From Prevotella sp. UBA2756 (GTDB lineage: Bacteria; Bacteroidota; Bacteroidia; Bacteroidales; Bacteroidaceae), in contig DEJE01000038.1 in assembly GCA_002353205.1 (NCBI GenBank), positions 14,900 through 78,899 on the forward strand: a stretch of 64,000 nucleotides of DNA. Reading direction: 5' to 3'. The translations under genes were made by a program, and so were the position numbers. Of this stretch, positions 35,493 to 43,255 are shown piece by piece; position 1 is the stretch's first letter; each line of letters begins with the position of its first letter. Below the pieces are notes generated by a model. It saw nothing but the letters and a program-made list of their open reading frames with translations, was not told the origin of the DNA and did not search any database.

Positions 35493-36578
35493 TCAGTGTT
35501 TGCTACGGTGGGCGTATTCTATGGCATCGAGGATTCCCTGAGCCATCAGTTTCGGGGTGGCATAGGACTCGTAAAAGTTGCGTGCATTGCGTCCCATGGT
35601 GAGCATCAGGTCCGGCCGACGGGCTGCTTTCAGGATGATTTCCTCCAATTCGTGTTCATGGTTATAAAAGAAACCGTTGTAACCGTCTTTGATGTTCAAG
35701 CGTTCGCCTCCGGTAATGGCGTCGGTGCGCGTCACGAAGGGAACGCCATAGCCCATGCTCTTCAGTACCGAGAGGCCGGCTTGATCGGGAGAGACACAAA
35801 CAAGTGCCCTCGCGAACATACCGCGCAGCTTCTCCTCAACATAGATAGCGCCGTGGAAACTGATTTTCAAGCCTTGTCCCTCTTCTGCAACAAGTCTCTT
35901 CAGATAGTCCATCTGGTCGCCGTTTCCAACGATGTCGAGCGTCGGCATCTGTAGGTCTGGCTGCTCCTTCGCCACCTTAAGATAGGAACGGATCAGCTCT
36001 TCAACCTTTTTCTCCTTATAAAGAGTTCCGACAAACAAGATGGATGTGCGCGGCAGATCCCAGTCGATGGGTGTCTCGTTCACCTGAACGGTGTTATGGG
36101 CGACGAAGAACTTCTCACGCGGCAGCTTGTCCGTCAGCCAACAGGAGATGGGTTCTTCCATATAGAACACGATAGCATCCGATTTCCGGAACTCATAGTC
36201 CATGACATGATAATAGAGTCCCTCTTGCTTGAAAGGCAAAACATAGCGTCGCTTGTAGGAAGCACGCACGCCGATAGTCCAAGGAATAGTCTTGTTCCCA
36301 TGTTTGAAGAGAGGGACGAGATAATAGCTGAGGCACATCGGATTCGGATCGAACACAACTGTGTCGAACTGAGAACGCAACCTGCGCAGGCCTTTCACGA
36401 AGATGAAGCGGCTGATACGGAAGAAATCCAGCTTCGTCTTCTTGTATTTCACGGGGCCTTGACTGACATCTCTGAGAAAGTAGCCAACGGTCAGGTCTGC
36501 GTGTTCGGCTATGATATCGTAGATCGGCGAATTATAACCGGTTATTTCGTGCTGAAGGATGAGGACTTTTCTTTTCAT
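35493..36578 (-). CDS. Glycosyltransferase family 4
   Basis: 361-residue GT-B enzyme. C-terminal half has TSILFVGTLYKEKKVEELI, IVGNGDQMDYLKRLV and the GT4 phosphate-binding region VCVSPDQAGLSVLKSMGYG, where the EX7E box is modified (no first Glu in its usual place). The N-terminal half (RKVLILQHEITGYNSPIYD) is the acceptor domain. It overlaps the wecB start region by four bases. Donor and acceptor unknown. Confidence 0.88.
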   Translation of the reverse strand: MKRKVLILQHEITGYNSPIYDIIAEHADLTVGYFLRDVSQGPVKYKKTKLDFFRISRFIFVKGLRRLRSQFDTVVFDPNPMCLSYYLVPLFKHGNKTIPWTIGVRASYKRRYVLPFKQEGLYYHVMDYEFRKSDAIVFYMEEPISCWLTDKLPREKFFVAHNTVQVNETPIDWDLPRTSILFVGTLYKEKKVEELIRSYLKVAKEQPDLQMPTLDIVGNGDQMDYLKRLVAEEGQGLKISFHGAIYVEEKLRGMFARALVCVSPDQAGLSVLKSMGYGVPFVTRTDAITGGERLNIKDGYNGFFYNHEHELEEIILKAARRPDLMLTMGRNARNFYESYATPKLMAQGILDAIEYAHRSKH

Positions 36579-37726
36579 TTCAGTGCTTGAACGATTCTTC
36601 GGCAGGCCTGTCCGTCGCCGTAAGGATTGACGGCCTTGCTCATCTGCTGGTACACTTCGGGATTGTCGAGCAGGATTGACACGCTGCCGACGATGGCGTC
36701 ATAGTCGGTTCCGACCAGCTTCACCGTGCCCGCATCGAGCGCTTCAGGGCGTTCGGTGGTATTGCGCATCACAAGAACAGGTTTCCCGAGTCCAGGTGCC
36801 TCCTCTTGTATGCCTCCGCTGTCGGTGAGTACGAGCGTGGACTTCTCCATGAGGAATACAAAACTGAGGTACTCCAGAGGTTCTATGAAGAACATGTTGT
36901 GCAGATGGCTGAGGTCGTTGCCGAAGACTTCATGTATTGGACGGCGCACATTGGGGTTGAGGTGCATGGGATAGACGAAGTCGACATCGGGATATTGTTC
37001 GCTGAGCGCTTTGATTGCCTTGCAGATACTAATGAAACCCTCGCCAAAATTCTCGCGCCGGTGACCAGTGATGAGCACCAATCGTCGGCCGTTTTTGAGG
37101 CGGAGGGTGTCGTAACCTGAGTTTTGCAAGGTCTCAATCAGGCTATCGTTAAGTTCAGGAGTGGTCTTGATTCTGTCCACTACCCAGTAGAGTGCATCGA
37201 TGACAGTATTGCCCGTGACGGTGATTTTCCGTTCGTCGACATGCTCTTTCAGCAGGTTCTCGCGACTCAGGGGCGTAGGTGCGAAGTCGTAAGTAGCTAT
37301 GCGACTGGTCAGCTGACGGTTCATCTCTTCAGGCCACGGACTGTAGATGTCGTTCGTCCGCAATCCTGCTTCTACATGACCGACGGGTATTTGCTGATAA
37401 AAAGCAGCGAGGGCGGCAGCCGTACTCGTGGTGGTATCGCCATGAACAAGAACGACATCAGGCCTTACCTGTTGCAATACATCGCGCATACCAAGCAGCA
37501 CTTTCGACGTAATGTCGTAGAGATCCTGACCCTGTTTCATGATGTTCAGGTCGTAATCGGGCGCAAGACTGAATATCTTCAACACCTGATCGAGCATCTC
37601 GCGATGCTGTCCTGTCACGCAGACAAGCGTCTGAAACAGGTCAGGATGACGCTGCAGCTCTTTCACCAGCGGTGCCATTTTGATAGCTTCAGGCCTTGTG
37701 CCGAAGACGAGCAAGACTTTCTTCAT
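36575..37726 (-). CDS. wecB: UDP-N-acetylglucosamine 2-epimerase (non-hydrolysing)
   Basis: 383-residue cytosolic enzyme interconverting UDP-GlcNAc and UDP-ManNAc. Motifs: VFGTRPEAIKMAPLVKEL, VHGDTTSTAAALAAF, HVEAGLRTNDIYSPWPEE, ITGHRRENFG and DSGGIQEEAP. All catalytic-site segments are intact. Six bases upstream lies wecC, which oxidises its product, so the pair supplies UDP-ManNAcA for the polymer. Confidence 0.95.
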   Translation of the reverse strand: MKKVLLVFGTRPEAIKMAPLVKELQRHPDLFQTLVCVTGQHREMLDQVLKIFSLAPDYDLNIMKQGQDLYDITSKVLLGMRDVLQQVRPDVVLVHGDTTTSTAAALAAFYQQIPVGHVEAGLRTNDIYSPWPEEMNRQLTSRIATYDFAPTPLSRENLLKEHVDERKITVTGNTVIDALYWVVDRIKTTPELNDSLIETLQNSGYDTLRLKNGRRLVLITGHRRENFGEGFISICKAIKALSEQYPDVDFVYPMHLNPNVRRPIHEVFGNDLSHLHNMFFIEPLEYLSFVFLMEKSTLVLTDSGGIQEEAPGLGKPVLVMRNTTERPEALDAGTVKLVGTDYDAIVGSVSILLDNPEVYQQMSKAVNPYGDGQACRRIVQALK

Positions 37727-37732
37727 CTGTGT

Positions 37733-38938
37733 TTATCTTTTGAAAATGCCACAAAAATCAAGAATCACCTTGTCATCACTCCACTCAAGCGTCTTGAAAA
37801 CATCGTGCGCAGTGAGAAAAACAACTATATCAGCTCTCTGATAGGCCTCCCGATAGTCGGTCAGTTTGAAAACGTTGTGCGACACAATGTTCGGTTCGAC
37901 GACGAGGATCTCAGCGTTGTTGTAGTTCTGCATCACCCGGGTCGTGATGAATTTGGCCGGTGATTCACGCAAATCGTCGATGTTCGGCTTGAAAGCCAGT
38001 CCCATCATGGCAACGACAGGCTTCCGGTTGTTGTGGAGTTCAAACTGCAGCATGGCATTCTTCACCTTTTCGGCACACCATTCAGCCTTATGGTTGTTCA
38101 CCTTGCGTGCTGTCGAAATAAGCTGAGACTCTTTCGGGAACTCACTGGCAATGAAATAGGGATCAACGGCGATGCAATGCCCCCCGACTCCACAGCCAGG
38201 CTGCAGGATGTTCACACGCGGATGCTTGTTGGCCAGACTGATGAGTTCCCACACGTTGATACCGGCTTTGTCGCAGATAAGGCTCAGTTCGTTGGCAAAA
38301 GCTATCTGTGCGTCGCGGCTGGCGTTTTCGGTCAGCTTGCACATCTCAGCCGTCCGACAGTTCGTTTCGTGCAGTGTTCCCTTGACGAACAGTGCGTAGA
38401 AATCTTTTGCACGGCGTGTTGAAGCCTCGTCTATGCCTCCGATAACGCGATCGTTGTGTACGAGCTCATGAATGACGTTGCCGGGAAGCACACGTTCCGG
38501 ACAATAAGCCACGTGTATATTGCCCTTCAGTTCAGGCCGCAATTCGTAAATCAGGGCAGCCATCTTGTCGGTTGTCCCAACGGGAGAAGTTGATTCGATG
38601 ATAAACAAATCGCCCTCCTTCAGCAAAGGTACTACCATTCGCGTTGCCGATTCGACAAATGATATATCCGGTTGATGGCCATCCTTGAATGGTGTTGGGA
38701 CAACCATCAGGTAGACGTCGCTCTGTTCGGGCTTCGAAGTTGCCTTCAGGCATCCGGCCTTCACCACCTCCTGCAGCATTTCCTGCAGGCCTGGTTCAAC
38801 GATGTGTAGCTCACCTCGATTGGTCTTTTCTACCACTTTGGGATTGATATCGACACCGACAACCTCAACACCGTGCTTTGCAGCGATGATGGCAGTCGGC
38901 AAACCGATATAGCCCAGTCCCATGAAACATGCTTTCAT
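37733..38938 (-). CDS. wecC: UDP-N-acetyl-D-mannosamine dehydrogenase
   Basis: 401-residue NAD-dependent enzyme that oxidises UDP-ManNAc to UDP-ManNAcA. Rossmann start ACFMGLGYIGLPTAIIAAK, STSPVGTTDKM, AYCPERVLPG, and the catalytic Cys in NILQPGCGVGGHCIAVDPYF. Adjacent wecB supplies the substrate. Length is normal for the UDP-glucose/GDP-mannose dehydrogenase family. Confidence 0.95.
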   Translation of the reverse strand: MKACFMGLGYIGLPTAIIAAKHGVEVVGVDINPKVVEKTNRGELHIVEPGLQEMLQEVVKAGCLKATSKPEQSDVYLMVVPTPFKDGHQPDISFVESATRMVVPLLKEGDLFIIESTSPVGTTDKMAALIYELRPELKGNIHVAYCPERVLPGNVIHELVHNDRVIGGIDEASTRRAKDFYALFVKGTLHETNCRTAEMCKLTENASRDAQIAFANELSLICDKAGINVWELISLANKHPRVNILQPGCGVGGHCIAVDPYFIASEFPKESQLISTARKVNNHKAEWCAEKVKNAMLQFELHNNRKPVVAMMGLAFKPNIDDLRESPAKFITTRVMQNYNNAEILVVEPNIVSHNVFKLTDYREAYQRADIVVFLTAHDVFKTLEWSDDKVILDFCGIFKR

Positions 38939-38961
38939 ATTCTTATTCTTTTATTCTATTC

Positions 38962-40302
38962 TTATAATAAATGATAAACTCTCACCGCCAGGATGGCATA
39001 GCAGAGCACTACGCAGGAACACGACAGCAGCCATTCCCTGACACTGAGCGTCATTCCGGAATTCTTCTTGACGTTGAAGAACAACAGGAAACGCACCGAC
39101 GTGTAAAGGACGACGTACACCATCAGCACACGATAGATGTTCGTGGTCGTCTCACAGGCGATGATCATGCCCCCCAATCCTACAATCACACAGACAAGGT
39201 CGAATATAAAACGGGTCTTCTGCTTGTCGATGACTCGGTAGATGGGGAGAACAGACTCTGTCAGCACGATGGGAACCGACATCATCGACAGGCATAATGC
39301 GAAATTGCCTGCCACTTCCCACTTTTCGCCAAGGTACCATTCGATGAACAGATCGCCTCCAAGAACAACAAACGTAATGGGTATCATCGAGAGGATGAAG
39401 GTAATCTTGACTACCTTTTTCGTCACGGAAGCTATCTGTCCCGACTCTTTCGCCACAGAAATCTCCTTGTAATAAACCTTGCTCATGGCTGATCCGACCA
39501 TGGATATGGGCAATACCATAAACTGGAAAATGATGGAATAACAGCCGATAACGCTCTTTGGGAAGTAAAGTGACAGGATGATCAGCGCCATATTGACCAT
39601 TGCAGCCTCAAGCACGATGCCTGGGGCATCGAACATCGGGAAATTGCGATACTTTCGTATCATCTGCCGAATCTCCGACAAGGATGGATGGCTGCGATAG
39701 ATGACCGGAATTTGGCGGCGCAAACCGACGAGATAGGTGATGACCGACGACAATTGTGCCAACACATTACCCAGTATCAGTCCGTTCAGACTCTTCACCA
39801 TGCTCAGCAGAATCCTGAAGAAAGCCTGACTCAGCCCTTGCGTGATGTTGGCAACCGCCATCAATGAGTATTTTTCATAGCGGTTGGACAGATTGTAGAA
39901 CAACTGATTGAATGCCGTAATGACAAGCAGAATAATCAGCAACGGAAGGCTTGGGAAATTCACAAAGAATTCGATGTCAAGCTTTCTTCCGACAATAAAC
40001 ACGCCTGTGGTCAACACGATGATGAATAACGCCACGGCCAGACACATCCAGCAAAGAGCAGGCAGTTCACGCTGGTTACGCGTCTTTACAATGGTGTTCT
40101 CGTAGGAAAGGAAGAGCACGGCATTGATGATCATGAATGCACTGGAGAACAATCCCCATTCGCCATAGCATTCTGTTGAGTACAGACGTGACAGTATCGG
40201 TGTAACTATTATCGGTAATAGATACATCAGCACGTTGCTCGAAGAAAGCTTCAGCGTATTCTTGACAAGCGGCATCTTCAATATGTTCTGCAAAAATCGC
40301 AT
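38962..40302 (-). CDS. Wzx-type oligosaccharide flippase
   Basis: 446-residue polytopic membrane protein with about twelve hydrophobic helices and the N-terminal pattern of polysaccharide flippases (NTLKLSSSNVLMYLLPIIVTP, then ILSRLYSTECYGEWGLFSSA). It would turn the undecaprenyl-linked repeat unit across the inner membrane. Wzy, Wzc and Wza are in the same operon, completing a Wzx/Wzy-dependent route. Sequence of this family is too variable to name the substrate. Confidence 0.88.
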   Translation of the reverse strand: MRFLQNILKMPLVKNTLKLSSSNVLMYLLPIIVTPILSRLYSTECYGEWGLFSSAFMIINAVLFLSYENTIVKTRNQRELPALCWMCLAVALFIIVLTTGVFIVGRKLDIEFFVNFPSLPLLIILLVITAFNQLFYNLSNRYEKYSLMAVANITQGLSQAFFRILLSMVKSLNGLILGNVLAQLSSVITYLVGLRRQIPVIYRSHPSLSEIRQMIRKYRNFPMFDAPGIVLEAAMVNMALIILSLYFPKSVIGCYSIIFQFMVLPISMVGSAMSKVYYKEISVAKESGQIASVTKKVVKITFILSMIPITFVVLGGDLFIEWYLGEKWEVAGNFALCLSMMSVPIVLTESVLPIYRVIDKQKTRFIFDLVCVIVGLGGMIIACETTTNIYRVLMVYVVLYTSVRFLLFFNVKKNSGMTLSVREWLLSCSCVVLCYAILAVRVYHLL

Positions 40303-40308
40303 TCCTTT

Positions 40309-41214
40309 TTATCCAAATGAGTAGTTCTTGGGCGAGGGCACGTAGTACATGGTGACACCCCGGCGCCCCAATTCAACCATTCTGTCGAGACATTGCCCCG
40401 CATGCAGCATCTTGACTTCGAGGTTCGACAGCCGACGGATTTGCCAGTCTTCGTCGGTGAAGTAGCGGGTCACCCTTCCTTCACGCAAGCGCTTCTCGCT
40501 GTCGGAGTTGTAATCCTCGTATTGGCACACACGACGGTTCTCATCGTAATACTGCCATGTTCGTTTTTCCGAGAAGAACTGCGCCCAATACGGGTGTTCA
40601 TACTGTAGACGACTCTCGGTACAGTGCTCGAACGTCCCGATATAGCAGTGCGGCATGCCCAAGTCGCAGACAAGACCATTCATGCTGCATAGCCTTCCCC
40701 ATGGTGAATCCACGTCCCAGCAGTCGTGGCAACGATGGTGGTCGCGGCAGAGAAACTCTGCATTCTTGCCGATGGCACACACCGAATGACGTACGTTGAT
40801 GCTGCGAACGACACCGGGATAGCGTCGGAACGTCTCTGCCAAGTAGCCTGCTTCCGTTGGGTCATTTTCCTTATCGAACACATAGCCTGGTTCGAAAGCC
40901 TTCTTCACTGGCGGAAAGGCAGGCATCATCAACGTACCCTCTGGTCCGAGGGCCTTCAGAATCTTCTCTATCAGCTCGCGGGCTGTCCCCTTGTAGTTAT
41001 AGAATTCCTTCATAGAGGAATGGATGCACACGGTGCTCCCTTCCTTCATACCCATCTCCTGCATCAGCGCAACGATGTCGTCGGCCGAATACTTCTGATG
41101 ATACACAAGCTTCCCGATTCTTTTCTTGATGTTTTTCTTCATCAAGGAGATGTCCTTGATGCCAAAGATGCGCTTCACAAGGCGTCCTGTCGTAGTGTAG
41201 AGACTATACTTCAT
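40309..41214 (-). CDS. AAC(3)-like N-acetyltransferase of the capsule operon
   Basis: 301-residue protein of the aminoglycoside 3-N-acetyltransferase fold: VCIHSSMKEFYNYKG, GTLMMPAFPP, INVRHSVCAIGKNAEFLCRDHH and DSPWGRL are the family boxes; acetyl-CoA is the donor. Within a polysaccharide operon, and with a DegT-type aminotransferase present, its likely substrate is an amino sugar of the repeat unit rather than an antibiotic (inference). Ends seven bases before wzx; its start overlaps the end of wzy by 11 bases. Confidence 0.85.
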   Translation of the reverse strand: MKYSLYTTTGRLVKRIFGIKDISLMKKNIKKRIGKLVYHQKYSADDIVALMQEMGMKEGSTVCIHSSMKEFYNYKGTARELIEKILKALGPEGTLMMPAFPPVKKAFEPGYVFDKENDPTEAGYLAETFRRYPGVVRSINVRHSVCAIGKNAEFLCRDHHRCHDCWDVDSPWGRLCSMNGLVCDLGMPHCYIGTFEHCTESRLQYEHPYWAQFFSEKRTWQYYDENRRVCQYEDYNSDSEKRLREGRVTRYFTDEDWQIRRLSNLEVKMLHAGQCLDRMVELGRRGVTMYYVPSPKNYSFG

Positions 41215-42547
41215 AGGCAGGAACAGGTTGGTCGGTGGTCTTTGAGAAGCGTAACAGCAGCAGGCATAGGAAAAAGCCGCAAGAGAGAATGGTCGTGAAC
41301 AGCGACACGTTGGTCACGGCCATGACGGTTCCCGTCAGCGTTGCCATGACAAACGGCATTTCGTGGTTGTTCGACAACCTGTTTACATATACCAGTATGA
41401 TGTAGAACAGCACTGCAATCAGGAAGATTCCCGGTAAGCCCAAAGAGGCAAACCCGTCGGTCAGCAGGAAGTTGGCGTTGGCATTGGTGTGCACGCCACG
41501 ACCTCGGTAGATGGTCCATACGGCGTTTCCCAGCGACGGGTTGTGGAAGGGATACATGCCCGTGAAGTAGTTCACGATGCCGATGTGGGAATAGTATGTG
41601 AAGGGATAGTTGTTGAACACGGTGATATAGCCCGATGCGAGCCATCCGGCAACGCCGAGCGTACGCATGAACAGCACCGTCCCGATGAAGTAGAACAGTT
41701 TGTTGTCGATGTACAGGCTGAGCAAGAAGAGTATGAGCACACCGATGGTGATAATGGGGAACAGCAGCTTGATACTCTTCATCCGCTTGAAAGCCATCAG
41801 ATAATAGATACCATAGACGGCAATAGGCATCAGTATGGCACTCTTCGAACCCGATGCCATGTAGACCACGAGCGAGCAGAGGCATCCGATGGCCTGCGCC
41901 CATATCTTTTTCTTCATGCACCCGTAGGCAATGAAGAAGGGCGAAAAGAAGTCGGCTGCCCACATCAGGAAGTAGTTGATGAAGCCATGACCTCGCGTGA
42001 GCTTGTCGTTTTCACTTCGCAGCGAGTAGATATCGCTGAAGGAAACGAAGCGCAGCCGGTCGCCGAAGAACACGATGAGCACCGCGAGAACGAGGATTCC
42101 CAAAATGATAAAATAGAGGACAGGTATGCTATCCGTATATTTCTCGCACCGTTCCTCGCCCAGCTTGTTCCACGAAGCGAGGAAGAAGAGGGTCTGGGCG
42201 AAGGTGAAGGCCACCTGATAGACGATGATTGAGTTGTAGTCCTTGAAATGATATTGCAAGGTGATGACCGTCGGGATGTGGATGAGGATGAACGTGAGGA
42301 TGGCGATGAGGTCCGACGGCACCTTACGTGCCCTGTAGAACAGGATGGGCAGGAAGGCGAGGATGTTGGAAAGCGTCTCCTCGTATTCCGTCGCGATGTT
42401 GTACTTGTAGCCGATATAGCCGAACAGCGGGTACAGATATTCCACATATATCACCCTGAAGAGGATGATATACACGATGGTCGAGACGATGCTGACGGCC
42501 AGCACGCGCCCGTCCAGTTTCTTTTCCAGCTGCTTGCTAAAGCTCAT
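41204..42547 (-). CDS. Wzy-type O-antigen/capsule polymerase
   Basis: 447-residue membrane protein with about eleven hydrophobic segments and a large extracytoplasmic loop near residues 310-365 (SGYITVFNNYPFTYYSHIG, NPSLGNAVWTIYRGRGVHTN), as in Wzy polymerases. It would join repeat units at the periplasmic face. Overlaps the phosphatase gene upstream by 11 bases and the acetyltransferase gene downstream by 11 bases. Assigned from topology and operon context. Confidence 0.8.
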   Translation of the reverse strand: MSFSKQLEKKLDGRVLAVSIVSTIVYIILFRVIYVEYLYPLFGYIGYKYNIATEYEETLSNILAFLPILFYRARKVPSDLIAILTFILIHIPTVITLQYHFKDYNSIIVYQVAFTFAQTLFFLASWNKLGEERCEKYTDSIPVLYFIILGILVLAVLIVFFGDRLRFVSFSDIYSLRSENDKLTRGHGFINYFLMWAADFFSPFFIAYGCMKKKIWAQAIGCLCSLVVYMASGSKSAILMPIAVYGIYYLMAFKRMKSIKLLFPIITIGVLILFLLSLYIDNKLFYFIGTVLFMRTLGVAGWLASGYITVFNNYPFTYYSHIGIVNYFTGMYPFHNPSLGNAVWTIYRGRGVHTNANANFLLTDGFASLGLPGIFLIAVLFYIILVYVNRLSNNHEMPFVMATLTGTVMAVTNVSLFTTILSCGFFLCLLLLRFSKTTDQPVPAYEV

Positions 42548-43253
42548 TAATGACTATTTTTTCAACCAGTCTCACTCGTTTGCCCGACATCTTGCCATCA
42601 AGAAAATACTTGGCGAAGCGGATGCTGTGCGTATCCGTTCCGCAGAGATCGTAGAAACCGTTGTCCAGCAGCATTTCGGCTTTCTTCTGCACCTCTTTCC
42701 CGTAGGCACCCACCAGCGAGGGCACGTTCAGCTGGAACAGGATGCCGTTGGCCTTCAGCTTCTTGTAGTCGCCGATGTTCATATATTGGTAGCGTTCTGG
42801 GTGGGCCAGCACGGGGAAGAACCCCTTGCTCTTCACCTCGTCGAGGATGCCGTCCATGCCGAATGGCGGACTGAAGTAGGATGTCTCCACGAGCAGGTGC
42901 GTCTTGTTCTGGCCCAGCGGCATGACGTTATGCTGTGCCAGACGCCTGTCGAAGAGGTCGTCCATCATGTGCTCCGATGCCAGATGAAGCTCTATGCTTC
43001 CTTTGTATTCGTTGTGTAGCTTACCGAACAGTGCTTTCAGTTCCGTCGGTTCGTTGGGAATGTCGTCCATGGTGTGCGGTGTGAGCCACACCTGTTTCAC
43101 GCCGCATTCCTCCCAGAGGTTAAGGATGCGCAGTGTCTCCTGTTTTTCCTTCACACCGTCGTCGACACCGGGGAGCAGATGGCAGTGCCAGTCGGTGAAG
43201 CCGCTGAGCAGGCCGCTCTCCTTGATCGTCTCGTTGCTGCTGAATGGCCACAT
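42537..43253 (-). CDS. CpsB/YwqE-type tyrosine-protein phosphatase (PHP fold)
   Basis: 238-residue metal-dependent phosphatase expected to dephosphorylate the tyrosine tail of Wzc. PHP motifs: TDWHCHLLPGVDDGVK (metal ligands), WLTPHTMDDIP, HPERYQYM and CGTDTHSIRF. It starts three bases after the wzc stop, consistent with the kinase-phosphatase pair controlling chain length or export. Confidence 0.92.
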   Translation of the reverse strand: MWPFSSNETIKESGLLSGFTDWHCHLLPGVDDGVKEKQETLRILNLWEECGVKQVWLTPHTMDDIPNEPTELKALFGKLHNEYKGSIELHLASEHMMDDLFDRRLAQHNVMPLGQNKTHLLVETSYFSPPFGMDGILDEVKSKGFFPVLAHPERYQYMNIGDYKKLKANGILFQLNVPSLVGAYGKEVQKKAEMLLDNGFYDLCGTDTHSIRFAKYFLDGKMSGKRVRLVEKIVINEL

Positions 43254-43255
43254 CG

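Noticed and set aside
40309..41214. Aminoglycoside resistance gene
   Set aside because: Family fold matches AAC(3), but gene overlaps and capsule context favour a sugar substrate; no resistance neighbours.
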